Positions 55,708 to 64,000 of a stretch of DNA of 64,000 nucleotides are shown piece after piece. How positions within the stretch are numbered: position 1 is the first letter of the stretch; every line of letters begins with the position of its first letter. The position numbers and the translations under genes are program-made. The notes under the pieces were generated by a model. The model was not told the DNA's origin, did no database searches, and saw nothing but the letters and a program-made list of their open reading frames with translations. Location: assembly GCA_028293625.1 (NCBI GenBank), contig JAQGOL010000042.1, positions 186,001-250,000 on the forward strand, in the 5' to 3' direction. The stretch comes from Chthoniobacteraceae bacterium (lineage in GTDB: Bacteria; Verrucomicrobiota; Verrucomicrobiia; Chthoniobacterales; Chthoniobacteraceae).

Positions 55708-57258
55708 GTGTCCAGCCTTTCTGTCCCATTAAAATCCATCTGGCGCGATCCGCGCGTTCGCGAAATGCTGGGGTGGTGCCTGCCGGGCCTTCTGTTGGCC
55801 ATCACTCTGCGGATCGTGCTCATGTGGCAGATGCCGATGGCCGTTTACCACGATGATTCACCGGATTTTCTGACCACTCCGGACCGGCTTCTTTTTGAGC
55901 ACCGCTTCGAGCTGCATTCCAAAAAGACGTTCCTCACTCCGATTCTTTTCTCGGTTCCGTTTCTGCTTCACGTTCCCGCCCTGATTACCATACCGGTGTT
56001 TCAGCACGTCCTTGGCCTTCTGGTTGTACTCATGGTCGGGCTCCTTTGCCGGCTCTGGTTTACGCATTGGAAGCTCTTCATCGTGCCGCTTACCGTGATC
56101 GCCGCGGCCGACCCGTTCATGCTCTGGTACGAGCACACGATCATGGCGGAAACCCTTTTTCTCTTTTGCACACTCACGGTGGCAGTCGCCGGCACTCTGT
56201 ACGCGCTTAAACAATCCCCCGCTCGCTTTTATTTCCTTTGTCTCGCGCTGTTTTTAACCGCCGGAGCGCGTCCTGAAGGAAAGCTGCTCTTCGGCTTCGG
56301 GATTGTGTTCGTCGCATTCCTCCACTTTCGTACTTTCAGGGAATCGTGGCCACGCCTGGCAGCCATGATTCTCCTCGCCCTCACCACCCACTTGCTGACG
56401 GCCACCTCGCAAGCGGGGCTCCTGCTTTACACCTCCGTCGCACGGCTCACTCCGCATGACTTGAAATGCGCCCCGGGTTTTGAGCCATATATCGCTCCGA
56501 TCCGCGCCGATCTTCAAAGACGCTGGGATGAAAAGCCGTCGTTTCCGAAAGTCAATGACCGGCGAGCCATTGCCGAAGCGGTTCGCCTCTATCTTAGAAC
56601 CAATGTCGACGCCAAACGGGCCAAGCATAGTGGTGTCAACGACTTCTGCCTGAAGCTCGCCAAGGAGACTTGCCGGAAAAACCTCCTTCATCTGCCGGTT
56701 CACGCTTATGAAAAATTCCGGTTCTCCGCCAATGACTCTCCGAGCGGTTTGCTGGATGATGAATGGCTTTTTAGCCGCCAATACGCCGCTTATAACGACG
56801 AATCGGGCCGCGCCGTCCGACTCTCCCGCGGCCTGACTGGAATCACGTTGAACGCCGAGGCGGATTTCGAGCAATTTGTCGATACCCACTACGTTGAGTC
56901 GCATTGGTTTAATAGCCTGGCCGAACACTGGCTTGCCTTTGTCGACGCGTGGCGTTTGCCCGATGCCGTCTATCCCGATCTGGAAAAACCTTCGAAACCT
57001 TTCGTTTACCACGGTATCCCAGTTTATTTCCTGCTTGGCGCCGCGGGGCTGATTGCCGTCGCATTTCGCAGGGGCCCCGTGCAACCCTTTCATATCATCT
57101 GGGCACTCACCCTTTTCGGATTCTTTTTCACCATTATGCTCACCGCGAATATACGCCCTCGGTTCCGGTTTGTTTTTGAACCATTCTGGTTTCTTTACAT
57201 CGCTCTCCTGATTGAAACCATCTGCCTGGGCATCCAAGCGAGCTTCCGACGCCCATGA
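55708..57258 (+). CDS. GT-C-type polytopic membrane protein (paralogue of the 53944 gene)
   Basis: This 516-residue protein starts at a GTG. It has about ten helices, with the acidic motif VYHDDSPDFL at 47-55 after the first helix. The shared FMLWYEHTIMAETLFLFC is near 137-154. A large periplasmic region at about 245-405 is rich in charged residues and has Cys257 and Cys residues near 310-320. It is divergent from its paralogue across a 201-bp region in which I see no gene, and overlaps the next gene (ATGA). It may glycosylate a surface polymer or protein; specificity is unknown. Confidence 0.7.
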   Translation: MSSLSVPLKSIWRDPRVREMLGWCLPGLLLAITLRIVLMWQMPMAVYHDDSPDFLTTPDRLLFEHRFELHSKKTFLTPILFSVPFLLHVPALITIPVFQHVLGLLVVLMVGLLCRLWFTHWKLFIVPLTVIAAADPFMLWYEHTIMAETLFLFCTLTVAVAGTLYALKQSPARFYFLCLALFLTAGARPEGKLLFGFGIVFVAFLHFRTFRESWPRLAAMILLALTTHLLTATSQAGLLLYTSVARLTPHDLKCAPGFEPYIAPIRADLQRRWDEKPSFPKVNDRRAIAEAVRLYLRTNVDAKRAKHSGVNDFCLKLAKETCRKNLLHLPVHAYEKFRFSANDSPSGLLDDEWLFSRQYAAYNDESGRAVRLSRGLTGITLNAEADFEQFVDTHYVESHWFNSLAEHWLAFVDAWRLPDAVYPDLEKPSKPFVYHGIPVYFLLGAAGLIAVAFRRGPVQPFHIIWALTLFGFFFTIMLTANIRPRFRFVFEPFWFLYIALLIETICLGIQASFRRP

Positions 57259-59333
57259 ATCTTCCTGAAACCAGTTCCCCTGACCCCTCCCCCGTTTCCC
57301 TCAACGATTCCCCGCGGCAGTCGTCCTCGCGTTGCTGCGGCAGTTCGTTGAAAACGAAGCTCTTCGCCATTTCCCTGGTCCTGCTTGGGTTTGCTGTCGG
57401 CGCTCTTTTTCTTCAACCACCCGGCTTCGGCGACGACCTCACCTACTGGAATTTCGCGTTTAATCTTCATCGCGTTGGATTGGACGCCTGGCATCTCCAC
57501 AGCTTCCATGACCTGCGCTGGCCGGTCTGGGGCGTCTGCTGGCTGCTGCAAAAGCTCTTTCACTTCGGGTTCGCCTCATATTTTGGCGAGCCGCTCCTTT
57601 ATCTGGCGGCGGGCGCTCTTCTCAGCTTCCTTTTCGGAAAAAAAATCACGGGATCGCTCTGGGCCGGGTGGTCGTGCGGCGTGGCATTTCTTTTTCATCC
57701 GCTTCTCGACACGGTGGCCTACCGGCCGATGCCTGATTTATCGGAAGGAGTTTGGGGTGCCTGCGTCATACTTGGCTGGTGGGCAATGATGAATGCGCCA
57801 GGCCGGTCGCGCAGCCTTCTCTTTGCGGTGTTGACCGGCATAAGCGTTTACATAGCGGAATCAAACCGGATAACCGGAGTGTTCATCATTCCGGTATTGA
57901 TTGTTTGCACCTTGATGGAATTTCGCACCCGATTCCACTGGCTGCTCATTGCCGGCGGCGTCGCGGCTCTTTTCTACGGCGCGGAAGCGCTCTTCTATCA
58001 CGGCCTCTTCGGGGACTGGCTGCATAACATTCATGCCAACCTCGGAAACAAAGGGGCGAAAGGAACCGGCTCTATCGCCCTGTGGCGGTTGCCGCTTCGT
58101 TTTATGCCTTCGCTTTGGAAGGGCTCACTGCTTGCTCCCGCTTACTGTCTGCTTGCGCTGTTGGGCAGCTGGCTTGTGCTGCGCCATCGTTTTCCCTGGA
58201 GCGCCGCGCGGCTTGACGATGGCGTTTCACCCGTGGCCCCAAACACCGGTGCGCGCGCGCTCGGCCGGGTCACCTTTGTTTGGTTTGCCACCCTCTATCT
58301 GGAATACTCCTGCGCGCCGCAGGGATTTAAGGGCGGCTGGAATCCGATGATCCGCGATGCTGACCGGTTCCTTTGCGGACTCGTTGTTCCAATGTCGATC
58401 CTCGCGGTCCTGGGGTTGGTGGCGTTCTTCCGTTTCGCCCGGCAATCGCGTCCGGCCGCAAGCTTGTCACGGAGCCCCGTGCTACTTGCCGTTGCCGGGA
58501 TTGCGGTTCTGATTGCCTGCACCGCCCGGGAAACATTCGACAGCGGTTTCATTCCAAAAATGCGGCGTTATATGGCGGCGCTTCCCCCCGGCACCAAAAT
58601 TTTCACCCACGATTCGATGCGTGGCATCGCCTATCTCGTTGACCCGGTCGCAGCGGATAAACTGGTTTGGAACGCGGAGAACTCGATCCTGAACCGCGAG
58701 CCGCAACTTGAAACACTCGCCGCCCAATCCGATGAGTTTTGGTATGTCCGCAAACTTGTCTGGCTGAACACGCGAAAGAGACTCCAGAAGTCGGGCATCG
58801 CCGAGCAGGAACAGCTTGGGAGCTATTTTGAAGAGCCCGATCGCAATTGGATTACCACAAACCTACTTGCCAAGGGCGATACACCCGATTTGATCTTTCT
58901 ACGGCGCCGCACGCCGGCCGATCCCCTTCCAAAAATTCTTCCCTCAACGGCGCCGGAGTTCAACGGCTTGATTCCCGTCCTTCCCGCGATCTGGACAAGA
59001 ACGGGAAATCAACCCCAGCACGCCGAGACAATCCATTGGCCCGTGCCGCAATCGTTGCGCGGGCAATTCGTGCGAATTGAACTCGAAGCTGCGGCAAAGC
59101 ACGTTGAAGCGCTCGTGATTCGGCTCCAGTTCTTCAACGGCAAAAAACTGCGCGCTGAATATCTTCTCAAGCCCTACTTTCATCCCCAGCCCGGCAAGGA
59201 ATTTTTCGCATTCGAGATCCCGTCTGATGCTGATACGTGCGAAATCCAGCCGCGCTTTTCAAAGGAAGCGGCAACCATCTCAGTTACCAGCTTCCGCGCC
59301 GTGATTACCGCGCCACCAACGGCCACCAGATGA
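57255..59333 (+). CDS. GT-C-type polytopic membrane protein with periplasmic C-terminal domain
   Basis: The ATG of this 692-residue gene overlaps the upstream stop. The N-terminal tail (about 1-33) is Ser/Pro-rich and cytoplasmic. About ten helices follow (about 36-425), with GFGDDLTYWNFA (Asp60-Asp61) in the first periplasmic loop at the GT-C acidic position. The C-terminal 260 residues are hydrophilic and probably periplasmic, ending in a beta-rich part. It is convergent with the tandem-repeat protein gene 39 bp downstream. Family placement rests on topology and the acidic motif. Confidence 0.7.
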   Translation: MNLPETSSPDPSPVSLNDSPRQSSSRCCGSSLKTKLFAISLVLLGFAVGALFLQPPGFGDDLTYWNFAFNLHRVGLDAWHLHSFHDLRWPVWGVCWLLQKLFHFGFASYFGEPLLYLAAGALLSFLFGKKITGSLWAGWSCGVAFLFHPLLDTVAYRPMPDLSEGVWGACVILGWWAMMNAPGRSRSLLFAVLTGISVYIAESNRITGVFIIPVLIVCTLMEFRTRFHWLLIAGGVAALFYGAEALFYHGLFGDWLHNIHANLGNKGAKGTGSIALWRLPLRFMPSLWKGSLLAPAYCLLALLGSWLVLRHRFPWSAARLDDGVSPVAPNTGARALGRVTFVWFATLYLEYSCAPQGFKGGWNPMIRDADRFLCGLVVPMSILAVLGLVAFFRFARQSRPAASLSRSPVLLAVAGIAVLIACTARETFDSGFIPKMRRYMAALPPGTKIFTHDSMRGIAYLVDPVAADKLVWNAENSILNREPQLETLAAQSDEFWYVRKLVWLNTRKRLQKSGIAEQEQLGSYFEEPDRNWITTNLLAKGDTPDLIFLRRRTPADPLPKILPSTAPEFNGLIPVLPAIWTRTGNQPQHAETIHWPVPQSLRGQFVRIELEAAAKHVEALVIRLQFFNGKKLRAEYLLKPYFHPQPGKEFFAFEIPSDADTCEIQPRFSKEAATISVTSFRAVITAPPTATR

Positions 59334-59372
59334 GCAATCGCGAAGCCCACTCTTTTTGAAACATCCGCCGGT

Positions 59373-61544
59373 TTACTTGCCCGCAGGCTCCCTGATCGGC
59401 CACCCTTCTTTGAATACCCGTATCACCCGGCCTTTCGAAAAACCTTCAGGCAATACTTCAGGCTCAATGATCCAGCGAACTCCGCTGCTTCCGTAGGTGC
59501 CGCCACTGTTTCCTTCGGGTAAATGCCCGCCGTAAGCCATCTTAACCGGGTTCGCCCCCTCGGCCGATAACGCGTCGTCCGCGAGCATCACAAACACACT
59601 TTTTCCGTTTGGGTCGCCGTCCAGCACGGATGCGAACTCCTTCCGGTCGCCTGAAAAAAAGTGGATCGTCAGCTTTTTGCCTTCCACTGACTCTATCCAG
59701 GCGGGCAAACCGTGTTCCCTTAGAAAGGTGGTCATTTTGGCGCGTTGCGTCTCGGTTGCCTGCTTCATATCGTCACCCACCCATACCTCCAGACAACGGC
59801 CCCGATCCTTGCTCGTGCGGCCCGTTGAATTAACCAGCAACTCATCCCCAATTAAAAGAGCCCCGGGTTTTTCCAGGCTGCCGTTTTTTTGGATTCGAGT
59901 AGTGTCATCGAAAGCAAGTTCAAGGCGGCCGTAATCGGGCGGCCTCACCAGTTGCTCCTTTTCGTCTTTTACCGGCGCCATCTGGCGGGCGGCAATCAAC
60001 TTTCCCTGCTCCGCTTTGATTTCTTCAATCCGATAAGTGAGCTGACTGCCGGCGAGTTCGGTGAAAGCATCCATGATCACCGAAGCAACCGTAAAGGCGC
60101 CCTTTGCATCAGGATGCAGAAAAAACAGATAGCGCATTCCAAGAGGCGCATCCTGAAGATTCACCTCGGCATTGAGATACATGACCGAGCCAAAAGGAGG
60201 GAGCGTGAAGTTGATCAGTTCGCCGGTATAATCCGCGCGGAATTGTCCCGAGCGATGCGACGCGTCGATCTTCAGCAACTCGCCGCCGATCCGGTGTTCG
60301 GACATTTCCGGGGGAAACTCGCCCGGCTTTAGCTGATACCACGGCAGCGCTTCATTCGCAAAATCGGTCCTGAATGGATATTGATTGGCTTCGTAGCCGG
60401 TCCTTACTCCGAACACTTCGCTATAGAGCGATTCGCCAAATGGCATGTCCTGCAGAGGCCAGCCTTCCTTGAAGATGCGGACCACGCGGCCTTTGCGAAA
60501 GCCTTCAAGAAGCAGGTTTGGTTCAAGCACCCAGCATATGCCGGCGCAGCCGAAGTTGGCCACGGGCACGCTTTCAAACTCCAGCACCTTTGAGCCTTGC
60601 CCATCGACCGGCGGGTTATAGGTGCGCAGCTCCTCGTTCGCTACCACGGTGCGCACACGGCGTCCTTCGACTGCCCACTTGGCCGGATCGATCGCTTCCT
60701 CGCTCAAAAACGCACGCATTCCGGCCGGATCGCCAAAGAGCGTCACCGCCATCTTTTTCCCTTTCACATAATCAATCCACGCAGGAATGCCTCGGAACTT
60801 GAGAAATGCGTGATGTTTTTTGCGTTGCTGCTCGGTGACAAGACGATGGGTTTCTGTTCCCACCCAGATATCTGTGCAGAATCGCGCATCGTCGCGCGGC
60901 CCCGTGCCGTAATTAATCAGCAATGCATCTCCAACCACGAGATCATGCAGCTTCACCTGCCGCTCGCCTTTCCAAACACGGGTCTTGTCGCTAACCGGCA
61001 ACTCGATCTGATCGGCGTCCGCTGTATTCGCGGAAAGCTTTTGCCGGGTCACAACCAATCTATCGGCGTCGGTCTTTATTACATCGAGTCGATAGCTTAC
61101 CCCCTCGCCCGCAAGCATGCTATACTTGTCCCGAATCGCGGCAACCCGGGTAAAAGCGCCTTTTTGATCCTGGTAAAGGAAAAAGAAGTAGCGGTTTCCC
61201 AAAGGGAGATCGCGCAAGTCCGCTTCCGCATTGAGATAGCTGATAACGGCGAACGGCGTGAGGGTAAAATCGAGCAGATCGCCGGTCCCATTTACCCGGA
61301 ACTGGCCTGTGCGATGAATAAAATCGACTTCGAGAAGTTCACCGGCGACGCGGTTCTCAGTTCCAATCGGAGGAAACTCCCCGGGTTTCAGCTGATACCA
61401 GGAATGAGGTTCAGAGCCGGACGTGGTTGTAAACAAATCGGCCGCATCGGAAGCGAGCACATCGGCATCAATGCAAGCTGGCCAAATAAAGCCTCCTATC
61501 AATAAAGTGACCGACCATCGGACGGCAAAACACGCAAGATTCAT
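59373..61544 (-). CDS. Exported protein of two tandem ~320-residue copies, unknown function
   Basis: This 723-residue protein has a signal peptide (about 1-28). The rest consists of two homologous copies at about 49-372 and 402-720. Each begins with WYQLKPGEFPP (Trp49 and Trp402). Each then has a HRTGQFR/HRSGQFR-type segment, an aromatic strand (YFFFLY or YLFFLH), an IWVG/VWVG-type strand and a GIPAWIDYV/GLPAWIESV segment. Each ends in EGFRKGRVVRIFKEGWP or the equivalent at the C-terminus. I do not recognise the family. It lies 6 bp after the DUF1552 gene, so it is the third gene of that operon and likely works with it outside the cytoplasm. Confidence 0.75.
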   Translation of the reverse strand: MNLACFAVRWSVTLLIGGFIWPACIDADVLASDAADLFTTTSGSEPHSWYQLKPGEFPPIGTENRVAGELLEVDFIHRTGQFRVNGTGDLLDFTLTPFAVISYLNAEADLRDLPLGNRYFFFLYQDQKGAFTRVAAIRDKYSMLAGEGVSYRLDVIKTDADRLVVTRQKLSANTADADQIELPVSDKTRVWKGERQVKLHDLVVGDALLINYGTGPRDDARFCTDIWVGTETHRLVTEQQRKKHHAFLKFRGIPAWIDYVKGKKMAVTLFGDPAGMRAFLSEEAIDPAKWAVEGRRVRTVVANEELRTYNPPVDGQGSKVLEFESVPVANFGCAGICWVLEPNLLLEGFRKGRVVRIFKEGWPLQDMPFGESLYSEVFGVRTGYEANQYPFRTDFANEALPWYQLKPGEFPPEMSEHRIGGELLKIDASHRSGQFRADYTGELINFTLPPFGSVMYLNAEVNLQDAPLGMRYLFFLHPDAKGAFTVASVIMDAFTELAGSQLTYRIEEIKAEQGKLIAARQMAPVKDEKEQLVRPPDYGRLELAFDDTTRIQKNGSLEKPGALLIGDELLVNSTGRTSKDRGRCLEVWVGDDMKQATETQRAKMTTFLREHGLPAWIESVEGKKLTIHFFSGDRKEFASVLDGDPNGKSVFVMLADDALSAEGANPVKMAYGGHLPEGNSGGTYGSSGVRWIIEPEVLPEGFSKGRVIRVFKEGWPIREPAGK

Positions 61545-61550
61545 TCGCTC

Positions 61551-62933
61551 TTAGATCAGCTCCGAGACAGGTCCCAAGCTATCGACGAACTTCTCCGTGT
61601 TGACTTCCATTTTTTGGATCATGGTTAGCATGACGTTACTCAGCCGTGCCTTCTCATCCTTGGGCCGGCCGCAAAGGCTGCGCCACTCGTCGTAATCGAG
61701 GTTGTAAGACGGGACAAACGGCTGGTTATAGTCAATATGTTGCCCATGCTTGAGGCCGAGTCCGCGGCCGCCTGCGAGGAGAATCGGCAGATTGCTGTTT
61801 GAATGGCTGTGGCCGTAGCTCATTCCACTGCCAAAGAGAACCATGGTGCGATCAAGCAACGGCTCTCCTCCGTCGGTTTCGGTTTTGAGTTTATCGAGAA
61901 AATAAGCGAACTGCTGCATGATAAACGCATCGCTTTTGGCGAGGCGCCCGAGCACTTCCACATCGCCATTATGATGAGAAAGTTGGTGGCGCGACTGGGT
62001 AATTCCAATCTCGGGAATTGCCAATCCATTCCCTTCGCTGCCGCTCATATAGGTCACCACGCGCGTCGTATCGGTCCGCAACGCAAGGACGATGAGATCA
62101 TACATTGTCCGATAGTATTCCCCGGCTTGCGCCTTGGAGACGTTGCGATGAAAAGGGGCCGCGTCGACTTTGGGTTTCGGCACGTCAAGCCACGCATCAA
62201 GCCGCTCGGTTCGCTGCTCCACATCGCGCACCGAATGCAGGTATTCATCCAGCTTGGTCCGGTCGTCGGTTCCAAGGGCCGTTCGCAACGACTTCGCTTC
62301 ATCGAGCACCGCATCCAGAACGCTGCGCCGCTTATTCAGTGCCGCGCGTTGCGATGCCGCTCCACCCGCGGCCTCCCCGAACAGGCGGTCGAAGACATTC
62401 CGCGGATTCTCCTCGGCGGGAAGCGGCACGCCATCGTGGGAAAAGGCAAGCGTCGACGAGTTGTTCGGCTGCCCTGTGCCGGAACTGATGGAAAGTTCAA
62501 GTGAACCAAAACGCGTATGCTCGGAAGTAACCTCCGCCATCACCTGGTCGCATGAAATCGTATTGTTATATTGCCGGGCGCTTTGCGCGTCGATCTTCGC
62601 GCCGGTAAGCCAGGTATCCGCGCAGACATGCGCCTGGCCAAGTCCGTTTGGATGATGCAACCCGCTGAAAATGGTCAACTCCTCGCGATGCGCCTCCAAT
62701 GCTTTTAATGCCGGTGAAAACTCATAACCGCGTCCGGGCTTTGTCACCTGCCATGTCATGCCGTTGACTCCGTTTGGAATGTAAACAAAGACGCTGCGGC
62801 GAGGTTTCGCCACGGCGGCGGCCGCGCGCAGCGGGGTCATCGCATCAAGTAGCGGCAATGCCACCGTGGCGCCGAGTCCGCGAAGAAAATGACGCCGGGA
62901 AAGCAGCCAGCGCTGGGAAAGGATATGACTCAT
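61551..62933 (-). CDS. DUF1552 family Tat-exported protein
   Basis: The protein has 460 residues from the ATG at 62933, just after the stop of the DUF1592 gene (62959); a TTG at 62972 would overlap that gene. A twin-arginine signal LSRRHFLRGLGATVALPLLD is at about 11-30. The family features VFVYIPNGVNGMTWQV, IFSGLHHPNGLGQAHVCADT and the later FGSGMSYGHSHSNSNLPILL are present. DUF1552 proteins are found next to DUF1592-type cytochrome proteins in Planctomycetes, Verrucomicrobia and myxobacteria. Their reaction is not established. Periplasmic location is inferred. Confidence 0.92.
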   Translation of the reverse strand: MSHILSQRWLLSRRHFLRGLGATVALPLLDAMTPLRAAAAVAKPRRSVFVYIPNGVNGMTWQVTKPGRGYEFSPALKALEAHREELTIFSGLHHPNGLGQAHVCADTWLTGAKIDAQSARQYNNTISCDQVMAEVTSEHTRFGSLELSISSGTGQPNNSSTLAFSHDGVPLPAEENPRNVFDRLFGEAAGGAASQRAALNKRRSVLDAVLDEAKSLRTALGTDDRTKLDEYLHSVRDVEQRTERLDAWLDVPKPKVDAAPFHRNVSKAQAGEYYRTMYDLIVLALRTDTTRVVTYMSGSEGNGLAIPEIGITQSRHQLSHHNGDVEVLGRLAKSDAFIMQQFAYFLDKLKTETDGGEPLLDRTMVLFGSGMSYGHSHSNSNLPILLAGGRGLGLKHGQHIDYNQPFVPSYNLDYDEWRSLCGRPKDEKARLSNVMLTMIQKMEVNTEKFVDSLGPVSELI

Positions 62934-62958
62934 AGGTAAATAATAACGAGGACGGTTA

Positions 62959-64000
62959 CTACCGGCGTTCAAAGAGTTCGCTTAAAACCAACGCTTCAAC
63001 TAATGACGCCAGCCGGAACTCTTTGGTCTGCTCGGCAATCTGCTTAAGTTCCGCCCGATCGGCGAACGTCATCCCACGGCGCAACGCATACGTGGCAAGC
63101 TTTTCACTCAAAACAACGGCGAACTTGTTGATATCAGCCGCCATCAGTTTTTTCAGCTCGGCTGCATTGGCGAACCTGCGGCCATCGGGCAGTTCACCGC
63201 TTGCATCAAGCAAAGGGTTTTCACCCGCTCCATCGCGCACTACCTCCTCAATGCGCCAATGCCCGATCGCGTCGTAGTTTTCAAATGCAAGGCCAAGCGG
63301 GTCGATCTTACGATGGCACGCCGCGCAATTGGCATCATCACGATGCGCTTCGAGTTTGGACCGCAGCGAAGCCTTCGGTTGATTCGGCGCGCTTGTCTTG
63401 ATCGCAGGCACGTTGGCGGGCGGCGGCGGCGGCGCTTTGCCGACAATCGATTCCAGCACCCATTTGCCTCGATGCACAGGACGATGCCGGGTGCCATCCG
63501 ATGTCAAACTAAGGACAGACGCCTGGGAAAGGAGTCCGCCACGGTGATCTTCCGGTTTAAGCGTCACCCTGCGCATTGTTTCTCCGCTCACCCCTTCAAT
63601 GCCATAATGGCCCGCCAGCCGTTCATTTAGCATCGTCCAGTCCGATTCAAGGAATTCGCGCACGCCGAGATTGCGATCGAGCACTTCACGGAAAAAGGAG
63701 GTCGTTTCGCCCAGCATGCTTTTTTCCAGATAACCGTCGTAGTCAGGGTAAAGCTTTTTGTCGGGTTCGAACATGCCGACCCGCCGCAATTGTAGCCATT
63801 GCCGGGGGAACGAACCGGAGAATGCGCCCGCCTTCGGATCGTGCAGCATGCGGCGCACTTCGGAGAGCAATACGGCGGGCTGATGGAGCGTGCCCTGGCC
63901 TGCGAGTTCTTGAAGCTGCTCATCGGGCATCGTGCTCCAGAGAAAATAAGAGAGCCGCGATGCCAGTTCCCAATCGTTGAGACGCGCTGCCGGCGCATCG
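62959..64000 (-). CDS. DUF1592/DUF1588/DUF1585-type cytochrome protein (5' end beyond window)
   Basis: The frame is open to the window edge, with the N-terminus missing. The in-frame sequence before the internal ATG at 63930 reads LASRLSYFLWSTMPDEQL, the DUF1592 signature, so that ATG is not the start. RKWLQ-like segment FPRQWLQLRRVGMFEPDKKLYPDY follows, in pieces, and then LTSDGTRHRPVHRGKWVLE. CAACHRKIDPLGLAFENYD (a CXXCH heme-type motif of DUF1588/DUF1585) lies near 63320-63265. The missing part should hold further cytochrome and DUF1587/DUF1595 domains. It is followed by the DUF1552 and tandem-repeat genes as one operon. Confidence 0.9.
   Translation of the reverse strand, partial: DAPAARLNDWELASRLSYFLWSTMPDEQLQELAGQGTLHQPAVLLSEVRRMLHDPKAGAFSGSFPRQWLQLRRVGMFEPDKKLYPDYDGYLEKSMLGETTSFFREVLDRNLGVREFLESDWTMLNERLAGHYGIEGVSGETMRRVTLKPEDHRGGLLSQASVLSLTSDGTRHRPVHRGKWVLESIVGKAPPPPPANVPAIKTSAPNQPKASLRSKLEAHRDDANCAACHRKIDPLGLAFENYDAIGHWRIEEVVRDGAGENPLLDASGELPDGRRFANAAELKKLMAADINKFAVVLSEKLATYALRRGMTFADRAELKQIAEQTKEFRLASLVEALVLSELFERR

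Noticed and set aside
1-64000. tRNA, rRNA, insertion sequence, prophage or CRISPR
   Set aside because: Most intergenic gaps are below 300 bp, none shows a cloverleaf, transposase frame, inverted terminal repeats or spaced direct repeats.

Overview
The window looks like chromosomal DNA of a Verrucomicrobia/Planctomycetes-group bacterium, most probably a verrucomicrobium. The reasons are moderately high GC, several loci of planctomycete-type cytochrome proteins (PSD1: DUF1549/DUF1553, and DUF1592) paired with Tat-exported DUF1501/DUF1552 proteins, an rplI-dnaB pair, and a MoxR/DUF58/BatA cluster with very large membrane proteins. I see no rRNA, tRNA, insertion sequence, prophage or CRISPR array. 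Gene density is high and many genes overlap by ATGA/GTGA, so long coupled operons are the rule.

Layout. 1-3329 (minus): two tandem DUF1501 genes, then a cytochrome/Ig-like PSD1 gene that runs off the left edge. 3613-16725: a divergent cluster around a 120-bp intergenic region. Leftward it encodes a BatA/VWA protein, a 1116-aa DUF4175-like membrane protein, an HtrA protease and a 1209-aa VWA + amidotransferase-like + WD40 fusion. Rightward it encodes a secreted caspase/legumain-like protein with EF-hand loops, a MoxR AAA+ ATPase and a DUF58 protein. 16761-23873 (minus): a REC-HK-REC-REC hybrid kinase, a PAS-rich membrane kinase, a RedB-like thioredoxin-fold protein and a NarL-type regulator. 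23996-37413: mostly housekeeping and carbohydrate genes, namely an EamA transporter, a small secretin-N-like exported protein, truA-ruvX-manC-type nucleotidyltransferase, a small membrane protein, an FtsX-type permease, glnD, an NtrC-type regulator with a short atypical kinase, and pgi.

37615-47220 (plus) is an operon of two PSD1-DUF1501 modules. It meets a convergent ECF sigma factor gene at a clear intrinsic terminator. 48154-52386 holds a GT4 glycosyltransferase, an L,D-transpeptidase, rplI and dnaB. 52395-59333 is a divergent set of four GT39/ArnT-like polytopic membrane proteins. 59373-64000 (minus) is a DUF1592-DUF1552 operon followed by an unrecognised secreted protein made of two ~320-residue tandem copies.

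How the parts may work together (inference). The PSD1/DUF1501 and DUF1592/DUF1552 proteins are all exported and probably act in the periplasm on an unknown substrate with heme-linked redox chemistry. The 3.6-16.7 kb cluster combines a cytoplasmic AAA+ ATPase, several VWA proteins, two exported protease-like proteins and a WD40 sensor-like domain. It reads as one envelope-associated machine and is the best candidate for an undescribed system here.
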